Of a DNA stretch of 64,000 nt, positions 1 through 9,934 are shown piece after piece (position 1 is the stretch's first letter; each line of letters opens with the position of its first letter). Position numbers and translations under genes: made by a program. The notes under the pieces are model-generated. The model was not told the origin of the DNA and did not search any database. It was given only the letters and a program-made list of their open reading frames with translations. The stretch covers positions 18,170 through 82,169 of the forward strand of contig JACQAO010000068.1 in assembly GCA_016194935.1 (NCBI GenBank), in the 5' to 3' direction. The DNA comes from Betaproteobacteria bacterium. Its GTDB lineage: Bacteria; Pseudomonadota; Gammaproteobacteria; Burkholderiales; Rhodocyclaceae.

Positions 1-2262
1 TTATTTTCGCATCACGCAATCCACATAGTAGCGCGACTTGCCGTTGGTCGTATCCTTCACCAGGCCGTGGATGTCGGTCTCGAAACCAGGAAACATTTCA
101 TTGAAGTCGCGGGCGAATTTCAGGTAGCGGACGATGGTCTTGTTGAAACGCTCACCCGGAATCAACAGCGGGATGCCCGGCGGATAAGGCGTCAGCAGCA
201 CGGCGGTGACCCGGCCCTCCAGCGCGTCGATGGACACCCGCTCGATCTCGCGGTGCGCCATCATGGCGAAGGCATCTGCGGGACGCATCGCCGGTTCCAT
301 GTCCGACAGATACATTTCCGTGGTCAGGCGGGCAATGTCGTTTTCCCGGTAGATGCCGTGGATCTGCTCGCACAGGTCGCGCAGGCCGATTTTTTCGTAG
401 CGCGGATGCTTGGCAACGAATTCTGGCAACACCCGCCACAGCGGCGCGTTCTTGTCGTAGTCGTCCTTGAACTGCTGCAGCTCCGTCACCATGGTGTTCC
501 AGCGGCCCTTGGTGATGCCGATGGTGAACATGATGAAAAACGAGTAGAGGCTGGTCTTCTCGACGATTACCCCATGCTCGGCCAGATACTTGGTGACGAT
601 GGCCGCCGGGATGCCGAAGGCGTCGGAGAAATCGCCCTCCACGTCGAGGCCGGGAGTAATCACCGTGGCCTTGATCGGGTCGAGCATGTTGAAACCCTTG
701 GCCAGCTTGCCGAAACCGTGCCAGCGTTCGCCGCTGCGCAACATCCAGTCTTCGCGGTCGCCGATGCCTTCCTCGGCAAGATGCTCCGGCCCCCATACCT
801 GGAACCACCAGTCGGCGCCCCACTCTTCGTCCACCTTGCGCATGGCGCGGCGGAAGTCGAGCGCCTCGGCGATCGACTCCTCCACCAGCGCCGTGCCGCC
901 GGGCTCCTCCATCATCGCCGCCGCCACGTCGCAGGAGGCGATGATGGCGTATTGCGGCGAAGTCGAGGTGTGCATCAGGAAGGCTTCGTTGAACACGTCG
1001 CGGTCCAGCTTGCGCGATTCGGAATCCTGCACCAGGATCTGCGAGGCTTGTGAGAGGCCAGCCAGCAGCTTGTGCGTCGATTGGGTGGAGAACAACATCG
1101 AGTCCTTGCAAGGCGGACGTTTTTTGCCGATAGCGTGCATGCCCTTGTAGAACTCGTGGAAGGTGGCGTGCGGCAGCCAGGCTTCGTCGAAATGCAGGGT
1201 GTCGATCTTGCCGTCGAGCATCTCTTTGATGGTCTCGACGTTGTAGAGGATACCGTCGTAGGTGCTCTGGGTGATGGTCAGCACCCGCGGCTTGGCCTCC
1301 GGGTCACGCTCCAGGGTCGCGCGGGCAAAGGGATTGGCGAGGATTTTCTTGCGGATGTTGTCCCACTTGAACTCGCTCTTGGGGATCGGCCCGATGATGC
1401 CGTAGTGGTTGCGCGTCGGCATCAGGAACACCGGCACCGCGCCGGTCATCATGATGGCGTGCAGGATCGATTTGTGGCAGTTGCGATCCACCACCACGAT
1501 GTCGCCGGGCGCTACCGTCGAATGCCAGACGATCTTGTTGGAAGTCGAGGTGCCGTTGGTGACGAAGAACAGATGGTCGGCGGAAAAAATCCGCGCTGCA
1601 TTGCGTTCGGAAGCCGCCACTGGGCCGGTGTGATCGAGCAATTGACCCAGCTCGTCCACTGCGTTGCAGACATCGGCGCGCAGCATGTTCTCGCCGAAGA
1701 ACTGATGGAACATGCGTCCCACCGGACTCTTGAGGAAGGCCACGCCGCCGGAATGTCCGGGGCAGTGCCAGGAATAGGAACCGTCCGAAGCATAATGCAC
1801 CAGCGCGCGGAAAAACGGCGGCGGCAGGGAATCCAGATAATCGCGCGCCTCGCGCACCACGTTGCGGGCCATGAACTCCGGCGTATCCTCGAACATGTGA
1901 ATGAAGCCGTGCAACTCGCGCTGCACATCGTTCGGGATGTGGCGGGTGGTGCGCGTCTCGCCGTAGAGAAAAATCGGGATGTCGCTGTTGCGGAAACGGA
2001 TTTCCTCGACGAATGCGCGCAGACCGGCGACGGTCGCTTCGGCATTGTCGGAAGTAAATTCCTCGTCGTCGATGGACAGGATGAACACCGAGGCGCGACT
2101 CTGTTGCTGCGCGAAGGAAGACAAATCGCCGTAGCTGGTGACGCCGACCACTTCCATGCCCTCTTCCTCGATGGCCGTGGCCAGGGCGCGGATACCCAAC
2201 CCGGAAGTATTCTCGGAGCGAAAATCCTCGTCGATGATGACGACAGGAAAGCGGAATTTCAT
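1..2262 (-). CDS. Orn/Lys/Arg decarboxylase, PLP-dependent (biodegradative type)
   Basis: 753 residues, complete: the stop codon is the first three bases of the window and ATG is at 2262. It has the three-part layout of inducible bacterial arginine/lysine/ornithine decarboxylases: an N-terminal receiver-like wing domain (about 1-130), a fold-type I PLP core and a C-terminal domain. The PLP lysine is K398 in STHK; HCPGHSGG (166-173) and FDEAW (358-362) are core motifs. It removes CO2 from a basic amino acid, giving a polyamine or agmatine; which substrate cannot be read from sequence. It is followed on its upstream side by dcd (24 bp gap, same strand), so the two may be co-transcribed. Confidence 0.93.
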   Translation of the reverse strand: MKFRFPVVIIDEDFRSENTSGLGIRALATAIEEEGMEVVGVTSYGDLSSFAQQQSRASVFILSIDDEEFTSDNAEATVAGLRAFVEEIRFRNSDIPIFLYGETRTTRHIPNDVQRELHGFIHMFEDTPEFMARNVVREARDYLDSLPPPFFRALVHYASDGSYSWHCPGHSGGVAFLKSPVGRMFHQFFGENMLRADVCNAVDELGQLLDHTGPVAASERNAARIFSADHLFFVTNGTSTSNKIVWHSTVAPGDIVVVDRNCHKSILHAIMMTGAVPVFLMPTRNHYGIIGPIPKSEFKWDNIRKKILANPFARATLERDPEAKPRVLTITQSTYDGILYNVETIKEMLDGKIDTLHFDEAWLPHATFHEFYKGMHAIGKKRPPCKDSMLFSTQSTHKLLAGLSQASQILVQDSESRKLDRDVFNEAFLMHTSTSPQYAIIASCDVAAAMMEEPGGTALVEESIAEALDFRRAMRKVDEEWGADWWFQVWGPEHLAEEGIGDREDWMLRSGERWHGFGKLAKGFNMLDPIKATVITPGLDVEGDFSDAFGIPAAIVTKYLAEHGVIVEKTSLYSFFIMFTIGITKGRWNTMVTELQQFKDDYDKNAPLWRVLPEFVAKHPRYEKIGLRDLCEQIHGIYRENDIARLTTEMYLSDMEPAMRPADAFAMMAHREIERVSIDALEGRVTAVLLTPYPPGIPLLIPGERFNKTIVRYLKFARDFNEMFPGFETDIHGLVKDTTNGKSRYYVDCVMRK

Positions 2263-2286
2263 GCGGGACTCCTGAAATGCGAGAAA

Positions 2287-2853
2287 TCAGATTTTCGGCA
2301 GGGTCACGCCGATTTGGCCTTGGTACTTGCCGCCGCGATCCTTGTAGGAAGTCTCGCAGACCTCGTCGGACTCGAAGAATAGCACCTGAGCGATGCCTTC
2401 ATTGGCGTAAATCTTCGCCGGCAGCGGCGTGGTGTTGGAAAACTCCAGCGTTACAAAACCCTCCCACTCAGGCTCGAAGGGCGTGACGTTAACGATGATG
2501 CCGCAACGCGCATAAGTACTCTTGCCCAGGCACACCGTCAGGACGTTGCGCGGGATACGAAAGTACTCGACAGTGCGCGCCAGGGCAAATGAATTGGGCG
2601 GGATGATGCAGTAATCGGCATTCACTTCGACGAAGGAATTCGGATCGAAATTCTTCGGGTCGACAATGGTGCTGTTGATGTTGGTGAACAGCTTGAATTC
2701 GTTGGAGCAGCGGATGTCATAACCATAGCTGGAAGTGCCGTAGGAAACGATCTTGCGCCCGTCGACTTCGCGCACCTGGTTCGGCTCGAACGGCTCGATC
2801 ATGTTGTGGGTTTCCGCCATGCGACGGATCCACTTGTCAGATTTTATGCTCAT
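2287..2853 (-). CDS. dcd: dCTP deaminase
   Basis: 188 residues, the normal length for Dcd. It deaminates dCTP to dUTP in the cytosol, feeding dTTP synthesis. Recognisable blocks are SSYGYDIRC near residue 42, the central [10 protein letters not shown] segment, and [10 protein letters not shown], which carries the catalytic Glu; the C-terminal YQGQ segment closes over the nucleotide. It is transcribed with the decarboxylase downstream (24 bp), and lies 92 bp after mrp on the same strand. Confidence 0.97.
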   Translation of the reverse strand: MSIKSDKWIRRMAETHNMIEPFEPNQVREVDGRKIVSYGTSSYGYDIRCSNEFKLFTNINSTIVDPKNFDPNSFVEVNADYCIIPPNSFALARTVEYFRIPRNVLTVCLGKSTYARCGIIVNVTPFEPEWEGFVTLEFSNTTPLPAKIYANEGIAQVLFFESDEVCETSYKDRGGKYQGQIGVTLPKI

Positions 2854-2912
2854 TGCGGTGTGACACCCGAAAGTAAAAACGCCAAGGCCGCGATTTTACG
2901 CGCAGACTTGGC

Positions 2913-2948
2913 GAATTGTGAAAATTGTGAGAACTGCGGGAATTGTCA
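2913..2948. repeat. Period-9 tandem repeat, 4 units (GAATTGTGA-like)
   Basis: Four consecutive 9-base units, two nearly identical (GAATTGTGA, AAATTGTGA) and two diverged, in the gap between dcd and mrp; the last base or two reach into the 3' end of mrp. No protein-coding role is apparent. It is one of several arrays with the same period in this window. Confidence 0.7.
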
Positions 2949-4034
2949 GGTGTTCTGGATCACGATATTCGGAAACTTCGAAGTCATGTCCCTGGCCTGA
3001 TCGGCGATTTTGACCGCCACCCGGCGTGCAATAGTGCGGTAGATTTCCGCCACCCTGCTGTCCGGCTCGGCCACCACGCTGGGCTTGCCGCCATCGCCCT
3101 GTTCGCGGATTTTCATGTCGAGCGGTAAAGCGCCGAGCATCTCCACCTCGTAATCCTTGGCCATCCGGTCGCCGCCACCACTGCCGAAGATGTGTTCCTC
3201 GTGGCCGCACTTGGAGCAAATGTGGATGCTCATGTTCTCGACGATGCCGAGGATGGGGATGCCCACCTTCTCGAACATCTTGAGCCCCTTGCGCGCATCG
3301 AGCAGGGCGATGTCCTGCGGCGTAGTGACGATCACCGCGCCGGTCACCGGCACCTGCTGCGCCAGGGTCAACTGGATGTCGCCGGTGCCGGGCGGCAGGT
3401 CGATCACCAGATAATCCACGTCGCGCCAGTTGGTGTCGTTCAGCAACTGTTGCAGCGCCTGGGTCACCATCGGGCCGCGCCATACCATCGGCATTTCCAC
3501 GTCGATCAGGAAACCGATCGACATGGCTTGCAGGCCGTAGGCCTCCATCGGTTCCAGCGACTTGCCGTCCGCCGATTCCGGGCGACCGCTGATACCCAGC
3601 ATCTGCGGCTGGGAAGGGCCGTAGATGTCGGCGTCCAGCAGTCCCGCCTTGGCGCCCTCGGCAACCAGCGCCAGCACCAGGTTCACGGCAGTGGTGGACT
3701 TGCCGACGCCGCCCTTGCCGGACGCCACGGCGATGATGTTCTTCACGCCGGGGATCATCTTGACGCCACGTTGCACCGCATGTGCCACGATCTTGCTATA
3801 CACATTGGCGCTGACATTGCCGACGCCGGCGATGCCCTTCAATTTCTCGATCACCAGCTTGCGGATGCCTTCAATCTGGCTTTTCGCGGGGTAACCCAGC
3901 TCAATGTCCAGCGACACATCGCCGCCCGCAATCTTGATGTTGCGGGCCGCCTTGGAACTCACCAAGTCCTTGCCGGTATTGGCATCGACCACTGCCCCCA
4001 GCGCCGCTTGCACTGCTTCAATCGTGACAGTCAT
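2946..4034 (-). CDS. mrp: Mrp/ApbC/NBP35-family iron-sulfur cluster carrier ATPase
   Basis: 362 residues. An N-terminal MIP18/DUF59-like domain (about 1-90) is followed by a ParA-type P-loop ATPase with the deviant Walker A motif SGKGGVGKST (about 105-114). The CxxC pair in HICSKCGHE binds the transferable [4Fe-4S] cluster between subunits of the dimer. The family loads Fe-S clusters onto apo-proteins in the cytosol. It is divergent from metG with about 145 bp between the starts, an arrangement common in Betaproteobacteria. Many Fe-S enzymes encoded in this window (Aio, Rnf, Hyf-like, Nth) are potential clients, but that link is inference. Confidence 0.95.
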   Translation of the reverse strand: MTVTIEAVQAALGAVVDANTGKDLVSSKAARNIKIAGGDVSLDIELGYPAKSQIEGIRKLVIEKLKGIAGVGNVSANVYSKIVAHAVQRGVKMIPGVKNIIAVASGKGGVGKSTTAVNLVLALVAEGAKAGLLDADIYGPSQPQMLGISGRPESADGKSLEPMEAYGLQAMSIGFLIDVEMPMVWRGPMVTQALQQLLNDTNWRDVDYLVIDLPPGTGDIQLTLAQQVPVTGAVIVTTPQDIALLDARKGLKMFEKVGIPILGIVENMSIHICSKCGHEEHIFGSGGGDRMAKDYEVEMLGALPLDMKIREQGDGGKPSVVAEPDSRVAEIYRTIARRVAVKIADQARDMTSKFPNIVIQNT

Positions 4035-4179
4035 TATGAATCTCCGAAAATACCCGACTAAAACGGTTAACTATAATCGAAACCGCTGTCCCTGTCACGC
4101 CCGGCAGAGGGGAAACCACCGGTCTGCCGCGCGTTTCATGCGCCAACTGATAAAATGAATCATTTTGTCAAAGGCTTCC

Positions 4180-6231
4180 ATGCCCCGCAAAATCCTCGTC
4201 ACCAGCGCCTTGCCCTACGCCAACGGGGCCACGCATTTCGGTCATCTGGTGGAATATATCCAGACCGACATCTGGGTGCGCTTTCAGAAAATGTGTGGCC
4301 ACGAATGCTGGTACATCTGCGCCGACGACACCCACGGCACGCCCATCATGCTGCGCGCCGAACAGGAAGGCATCACCCCCGAGCAACTGATCGCCCGGGT
4401 GCATGAAGAGCGGCTGCGCGACTTCGGCGGCTTCCATGTCGCCTTCGACAACTACTACACCACCCATTCCGACGAGACCAAACAGCTTGCCGGGGACATC
4501 TATGCCCGGCTCCAGGCCGCCGGGCTGATCGAGACGCGCTCCATCGAGCAGTTCTACGATCCACTCAAGCAGATGTTTCTGCCCGACCGCTACATCAAGG
4601 GCGAGTGTCCCAAGTGCGGCGCGAAAGATCAGTACGGCGACAACTGCGAGGTGTGTGGCGCGGCCTACACTCCAGCCGAGGTGAAGAACCCGTATTCAGT
4701 CATCTCCGGTGCGAAGCCTGAACTGCGGCCCTCCGAACATTATTTTTTCCGCCTCTCCGATCCGCGCTGCCAGGATTTTTTGCGCCACTACACCCGCGAA
4801 GCCGGGCGCTTGCAGCCGGAAGCCGCCAACAAGATGCAGGAGTGGCTGGGCCAACCCGGCGAGAACAAACTCAGCGACTGGGACATCTCGCGCGATGCGC
4901 CGTATTTTGGCTTCGAGATTCCCGACGCCCCTGGAAAATATTTCTACGTCTGGCTCGACGCGCCCATCGGCTACATGGGCAGCTTCCGCAATTTCTGTGA
5001 CCAGCGCGGTCTCAATTTCGACGAGTACTGGAAACCGGATTCCAAAACCGAGTTGTACCATTTCATCGGCAAAGACATCCTCTACTTCCACGCCCTGTTC
5101 TGGCCAGCCGAGCTGGCGCACGCTGGTTACCGCACGCCGACCGGGATTTTTGCTCACGGTTTCCTCACCGTTGACGGCGCGAAAATGTCCAAGTCGCGCG
5201 GCACTTTCATCACCGCCGATTCTTACCTGCGGCTGGGCCTCAATCCCGAGTGGCTGCGCTATTACTATGCCGCCAAGCTGAACAGTTCGATGGAAGACAT
5301 CGACCTCAACCTGGAGGATTTCGCCGCGCGGGTGAACTCCGACCTGGTTGGCAAATACCTCAACATCGCCAGCCGCTGCGCCGGTTTCCTGACGAAATTC
5401 TTCGACGGCAAGTTGCACTTCGACGCTGCCCAGCCCATGCGCGCAGCCGCTGTGGAACAAGGCGTTCTGGCCGCGAAATCCTACGAAGCGCGTGAATATT
5501 CCAGGGCGGTGCGCGACATCATGGCGGTGGCGGATCGCATCAACGAGGCCATCGCAACGGCTGCGCCGTGGGCCGTCGCCAAAGACGAAAACAAACGTGC
5601 CGAACTCCACGACATCTGTTCGCGCGCATTACACGGCTTTTATGTTGTCACCATTCTGTTGCAGCCGATTCTCCCGGTGACAGCGCGCCGGGTGGCCCGC
5701 GAACTGTTCGACATGCAGCGGGATTTTCGCTGGGACGATCTCGACGCCATGCCCTCCCGCGTCGCCCCCTACACGCACCTGATGCAGCGCATCGAACCGC
5801 AACAGATCGCGGCGCTGGTCGAGGCCAACCGGGAATCCCTTGCACCCACCGAGGCCGCACAATTTCCGCAATTACCACAGAAGGACAAAATGCAAACTGA
5901 CGCCCTCATCAATATCGACGACTTCGCCAAAGTCGATTTGCGCATCGCCCGCATCGCTAACGCCGAGCATGTCGAGGGCGCGGAAAAACTCCTGAAACTC
6001 ACCCTCGATCTCGGCACGGAAACCCGCACAGTGTTTGCCGGCATCAAGTCGGCCTACGACCCGGCAACGCTGGTCGGTCGCCTGACGGTGATGGTCGCCA
6101 ACCTCGCACCGCGCAAAATGAAATTCGGTTTGTCCGAGGGCATGGTGCTGGCCGCTTCGGGCAGCGACAGCCCGGGGATTTTCCTGCTCTCTCCCGACAG
6201 CGGCGCGCAGCCTGGCATGCGCGTGAAATAA
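4180..6231 (+). CDS. metG: Methionyl-tRNA synthetase
   Basis: 683 residues from the ATG at 4180; an in-frame TTG at 4165 would add five residues but the ATG gives the usual [16 protein letters not shown] start. It charges tRNA-Met in the cytosol. The class I signature HxGH is HFGH at residues 19-22 and KMSKS is present as [10 protein letters not shown]. The zinc-binding knuckle has two CxxC pairs (CPKC and CEVC). The C-terminal tRNA-binding domain (EMAP/Trbp111-like) starts at about residue 570. The linker before it contains a period-9 DNA repeat coding QFPQLPQ. The hyfB-like gene begins 11 bp after the stop, so the two may share a transcript. Confidence 0.98.
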   Translation: MPRKILVTSALPYANGATHFGHLVEYIQTDIWVRFQKMCGHECWYICADDTHGTPIMLRAEQEGITPEQLIARVHEERLRDFGGFHVAFDNYYTTHSDETKQLAGDIYARLQAAGLIETRSIEQFYDPLKQMFLPDRYIKGECPKCGAKDQYGDNCEVCGAAYTPAEVKNPYSVISGAKPELRPSEHYFFRLSDPRCQDFLRHYTREAGRLQPEAANKMQEWLGQPGENKLSDWDISRDAPYFGFEIPDAPGKYFYVWLDAPIGYMGSFRNFCDQRGLNFDEYWKPDSKTELYHFIGKDILYFHALFWPAELAHAGYRTPTGIFAHGFLTVDGAKMSKSRGTFITADSYLRLGLNPEWLRYYYAAKLNSSMEDIDLNLEDFAARVNSDLVGKYLNIASRCAGFLTKFFDGKLHFDAAQPMRAAAVEQGVLAAKSYEAREYSRAVRDIMAVADRINEAIATAAPWAVAKDENKRAELHDICSRALHGFYVVTILLQPILPVTARRVARELFDMQRDFRWDDLDAMPSRVAPYTHLMQRIEPQQIAALVEANRESLAPTEAAQFPQLPQKDKMQTDALINIDDFAKVDLRIARIANAEHVEGAEKLLKLTLDLGTETRTVFAGIKSAYDPATLVGRLTVMVANLAPRKMKFGLSEGMVLAASGSDSPGIFLLSPDSGAQPGMRVK

Positions 6232-6242
6232 ACCCCGCGCTG

Positions 6243-8297
6243 ATGAGCAGCCTGTCCGGATCCGGATTCCTCTCCATCGACTGGCTGCTGACGCTGATTG
6301 CCGCCTGGCTGCTGATCGGTTGCGCCGGCTTGCTGGCGCCGCGCCAACTGGGTTTCGTCGGTCGCACCCTGTATCCGCTCGGCGCGCTGGTCGGGCTGGC
6401 GCTGGCGGCAGTGGCCTTCGGCGCACTGGGTGAAACAGCGGAAGTCGCGGTGCTGCCGCTGGGTCTGCCCGATCTGCCGTTCCATCTGCGTCTCGACTCC
6501 CTCTCGGCCCTGTTCCTGCTGCTGCTCGGCGGCGCCAGTGCGGGCATCTCGATTTACGCTGCCGGCTACCTGCGCAAAGGCGAAGGCACCGCCCCCGGCC
6601 TGCAATGCCTTCAATACCACCTGTTCCTCGCCAGCATGGCGCTGGTGCTGCTGGCCGACGATGCCTACGTCTACATGGTGGCCTGGGAGTCGATGGCCTT
6701 GTCATCGTTCTTCCTGGTCACTTCGGATCATCGCCTGCCGGAAATCCGCCGCGCCGGCTACCTATACCTGCTGATCGCCCACGTCGGCGCCATTGGCATC
6801 CTGCTGTCTTTCGGCGTGCTGCAAAGCGGCGGAGATCTGTCCATCTCGAATGGCGTCGCCGATTACACCTTCGCCCACATGCGCGCCATGCCGCACGACG
6901 CCTTCTGGGCCAGCGCCGCCTTCGGCCTGGCGCTGTTCGGTTTCGGCGCCAAGGCCGGGCTGCTGCCGCTGCACATCTGGCTGCCCGAAGCGCATCCGGC
7001 GGCGCCCTCACCGGTGTCGGCGATGATGAGTGGGGTGATGCTGAAGACCGCAATCTACGGCATGTTGCGGGTTTCTTTCGACCTGCTGCATCATCCTCTA
7101 TGGTGGTGGGGCGTGCTGGTGCTGGCGCTGGGGCTGCTCACCGCGTTGTTCGGCGCGGTGTTCTCCGCCGTGCAAAGCGATATGAAACGCCTGCTGGCGT
7201 ATTCCTCAATCGAGAATATCGGCCTGCTGTTCGTCGGCATCGGCCTGACGCTGACCTTCCAATCCTTCGGCATGAATGCGCTGGCGGTTCTGGCGCTGAC
7301 CGCAGTCCTCTACCACTGTCTCAACCATGCCGCTTTCAAAAGCCTGCTGTTCCTGTGCACCGGCTCGGTGCTGCACGCCACCCGCGAGCGCAGCCTGGGC
7401 AAGCTCGGCGGGCTGATCCATCGCATGCCCTGGGTGGCATGGCTGGCGCTGCTCGGCGTGATCGCCGCTGCCGGCCTGCCGCCGCTGAACGGCTTCGTTT
7501 CAGAGTGGCTGCTGTTGCAAGCCTTCCTGTTCACTCCCAGCTTGCCGCACGCTTACATCAACATGCTGATCCCGGTGGCTGCCGCCGCCGTGGCGCTGAC
7601 CGCCGCCCTCGCCGGTTTTGTCATGGTAAAGTTTTTCGGCATCGTCTTCCTCGGCCAGCCACGCGAGGAAAAAATTTCCCAGGCGCATGATGCAGGCTGG
7701 CTGGAGCGGCTGGGTCTGGTTTGGCTCGCCGCGCTGTGCGTACTGCTCGGGCTGTTCCCGGTCTACGTCATTGAAAAACTCGATTTCGTCACCCGCAGCC
7801 TGCTTGGCGTCGGCGTGTATCCGGCTGGCAATAACACACCGCACGGCTGGCTGCTGCTGGCGCCAATCAGTGCCGACCGCGCCAGTTACGAACCGCTGGT
7901 ATTCCTGTTGATGATAGGCGCCGTAATCACCGCCACCTATCTCATCGTGCACCGTTACTGGCATGGCCGGGCGCGCCGCAGCGCTGCATGGGATTGCGGC
8001 TTTCCGCTGCAAACCGCGCGCATGCAGGACACCGCAGAAGGCTTCAGCCAACCGCTGCGCCAGGTGTTTGAACCTTTCTACCGGCAGACGCGCGAACTGC
8101 CCACTGCCTTTGACACGGCGCCGCGTTATCGCGTCGTCGTCGAGGATCACTTCTGGTACTGGCTCTACCTGCCGGTGGCGCGTGCCGCTGAATTCGGTGC
8201 GCGCTGCGTATCGTTTCTTCAGCAGGGACGCATCTCGATCTACCTGCTGTACAGCTTCCTGACCCTGGTGGCGCTGCTGTTCCTGGTGCGCGGATGA
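6243..8297 (+). CDS. hyfB: Hydrogenase-4 component B-like antiporter-type membrane subunit
   Basis: 684 residues, almost entirely hydrophobic, member of the Mrp antiporter/NuoL-M-N family and closest in layout to HyfB/HycC. Such subunits conduct protons or sodium through the inner membrane. The conserved glutamate of the ion path is E149 (AWESMALSS) and the conserved broken-helix lysine is K237 (GFGAKAGLLPLH), both present, so the channel looks intact. First gene of hyfBCEFGI; its stop overlaps the next start (ATGA). HyfA, HyfD, HyfH and HyfJ homologues are not in the cluster. Confidence 0.92.
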   Translation: MSSLSGSGFLSIDWLLTLIAAWLLIGCAGLLAPRQLGFVGRTLYPLGALVGLALAAVAFGALGETAEVAVLPLGLPDLPFHLRLDSLSALFLLLLGGASAGISIYAAGYLRKGEGTAPGLQCLQYHLFLASMALVLLADDAYVYMVAWESMALSSFFLVTSDHRLPEIRRAGYLYLLIAHVGAIGILLSFGVLQSGGDLSISNGVADYTFAHMRAMPHDAFWASAAFGLALFGFGAKAGLLPLHIWLPEAHPAAPSPVSAMMSGVMLKTAIYGMLRVSFDLLHHPLWWWGVLVLALGLLTALFGAVFSAVQSDMKRLLAYSSIENIGLLFVGIGLTLTFQSFGMNALAVLALTAVLYHCLNHAAFKSLLFLCTGSVLHATRERSLGKLGGLIHRMPWVAWLALLGVIAAAGLPPLNGFVSEWLLLQAFLFTPSLPHAYINMLIPVAAAAVALTAALAGFVMVKFFGIVFLGQPREEKISQAHDAGWLERLGLVWLAALCVLLGLFPVYVIEKLDFVTRSLLGVGVYPAGNNTPHGWLLLAPISADRASYEPLVFLLMIGAVITATYLIVHRYWHGRARRSAAWDCGFPLQTARMQDTAEGFSQPLRQVFEPFYRQTRELPTAFDTAPRYRVVVEDHFWYWLYLPVARAAEFGARCVSFLQQGRISIYLLYSFLTLVALLFLVRG

Positions 8298-9265
8298 TAG
8301 GCGATCGCATGGATATCCTGGCTCCCATCCTGTTGCAATTCCTCGAACTGCTCATGGCGCTGGCGCTGGCGCCGCTGTTGACCGGCTGGGTGAACCAGTG
8401 CCGCGCCTGGTTGCAGAACCGCAGCGCGCCGCCGCTGTTGCAGCCTTACCGCCAGCTCGCCAAACTGTTCGAGAAAGAAGTGGTGCTGGCGCACAACGCC
8501 TCCAGCCTGTTTCGCGCCGCGCCCTATGTCATTTTTGCCTGCATGGCGCTGGCAGCCGCCATCGTGCCGACCCTCTCCACCGACCTGCCGTTCGGCCCTG
8601 CCGCAGACGCCATCGCCCTGGTCGGTATTTTCGCTCTGGCGCGGGTGTTCATCGCCCTGGCCGGCATGGATGTCGGCACCTCTTTTGGCAGCCTGGGCGC
8701 GCGGCGTGAAATGCTGATCGGATTCCTCGCCGAGCCGGCGCTGCTGATGGTGTTTTTCACCGCCTCGCTGATCTCGCAGTCGACTTCCCTGTCCACCATC
8801 GTCAGCACGCTGGCGCGCGGTGAGTTCACCATCTATCCCTCACTGGCCTTTGCAGGTATCGCTTTCAGCATGGTGTCGCTGGCGGAAAACGCCCGCGTGC
8901 CGGTGGACAATCCCACCACCCATCTCGAACTCACCATGATCCACGAGGCGATGATCCTGGAATACTCCGGGCGTCACCTGGCGCTCATCGAATGGGCCGC
9001 CGCGCTCAAGCTCTACGCCTACTCCTGCCTCGGTCTGGCTTTGTTCTTCCCGTGGGGAATACCGCAAGCTGCGGAGTTCGCCAACCTGCCGGTAGCGCTG
9101 GCTGGACTGCTGTTCAAACTTGGTATTGGCGGCTTTTTGCTCGCCGTCATCGAGACCGTCAGCGCCAAGATGCGGATTTTTCGTGCGCCGGAATTCCTCG
9201 GCACCGCCTTCATGCTGGCGGTACTGGCGATGCTGGTGCATCTGCTTCTGGAGACGGGCAAATGA
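8294..9265 (+). CDS. hyfC: Hydrogenase-4 component C / NuoH-like membrane subunit
   Basis: 323 residues, multi-pass, NuoH/HycD/HyfC family. This subunit joins the membrane arm to the soluble arm of complex I-like enzymes. Starts within the hyfB stop (ATGA); an ATG at 8309 (MDILAPIL) is an alternative start. The cytosolic loop SLAENARVPVDNPTTHLELTMIHEAM, spread over about residues 196-222, is the family signature and carries the acidic residues of the quinone/proton funnel. Its retention suggests the complex still couples chemistry in the soluble arm to ion movement. Confidence 0.93.
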   Translation: MIGDRMDILAPILLQFLELLMALALAPLLTGWVNQCRAWLQNRSAPPLLQPYRQLAKLFEKEVVLAHNASSLFRAAPYVIFACMALAAAIVPTLSTDLPFGPAADAIALVGIFALARVFIALAGMDVGTSFGSLGARREMLIGFLAEPALLMVFFTASLISQSTSLSTIVSTLARGEFTIYPSLAFAGIAFSMVSLAENARVPVDNPTTHLELTMIHEAMILEYSGRHLALIEWAAALKLYAYSCLGLALFFPWGIPQAAEFANLPVALAGLLFKLGIGGFLLAVIETVSAKMRIFRAPEFLGTAFMLAVLAMLVHLLLETGK

Positions 9266-9272
9266 GAAACCC

Positions 9273-9932
9273 ATGAGCCACTATTACGGCCAGTTCATCA
9301 ACCTGCTCGCCGCGATCCTGCTGTTGCTGTCTTTCGCCATGCTGGGGCAGCGGCGCATTCTTTCGCTGATCAATCTGTTCATGGCGCAGGGCGCGGTGCT
9401 GTGCGTATCGACCGCGACAGTGGCGTTTGTGACCGGCCAGTCGCATCTCTACTGGTCGGCGCTGATTACTCTGCTGCTCAAGGTAATCCTGCTGCCCTGG
9501 ATCCTGCACCGGCTGATCCGCCGCCTCAATGTGAAATGGGATATCGAAACACTCATCAATATTCCCACCACCATGCTGATTGGCATCGTCCTGGTGATCT
9601 TCTCCTTCAATCTGGCGCTGCCGATTTCTGAACTGGCCGGCACCGTCACCCGGGCGACGCTGGGCATCGCCATTGCCGCCGTGCTGCTGGCTTTCCTGAT
9701 GATGATCACGCGCTCCAAGGCGGTGCCGCAGGTGATCGGTTTTCTGGCGATGGAAAACGGCCTGTTCTTCGCCGCCACTTCCGCCACCTACGGCATGCCG
9801 ATGGTGGTGGAACTGGGCATTGCCCTGGACGTGCTGGTCGGCATGGTGATCCTCGGGGTGTTCTTCTTCCAGATCCGCGAGCGCTTCGATTCGCTGGATA
9901 TCCGGCACCTGGAACAGTTGAAGGAGGATTAG
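9273..9932 (+). CDS. hyfE: Hydrogenase-4 component E-like membrane subunit
   Basis: 219 residues from ATG 9273, 7 bp after hyfC; the open frame continues upstream inside hyfC but this ATG gives the normal HyfE N-terminus (MSHYYGQFINLL). Multi-pass protein related to HyfE and, in its C-terminal part, to NuoK/MrpC-like subunits: ENGLFFAATSATYGMP and ELGIALDVLVG carry two glutamates within membrane helices, as NuoK does. Ends two bases before the hyfF start. It ends with GAAGGAGGATTAG, which also supplies the ribosome-binding site of hyfF. Confidence 0.9.
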   Translation: MSHYYGQFINLLAAILLLLSFAMLGQRRILSLINLFMAQGAVLCVSTATVAFVTGQSHLYWSALITLLLKVILLPWILHRLIRRLNVKWDIETLINIPTTMLIGIVLVIFSFNLALPISELAGTVTRATLGIAIAAVLLAFLMMITRSKAVPQVIGFLAMENGLFFAATSATYGMPMVVELGIALDVLVGMVILGVFFFQIRERFDSLDIRHLEQLKED

Positions 9933-9934
9933 CC

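Noticed and set aside
1072..2382. Long plus-strand frame opposite the decarboxylase
   Set aside because: Same GC effect; composition rich in His/Arg/Gly and no ribosome-binding site.
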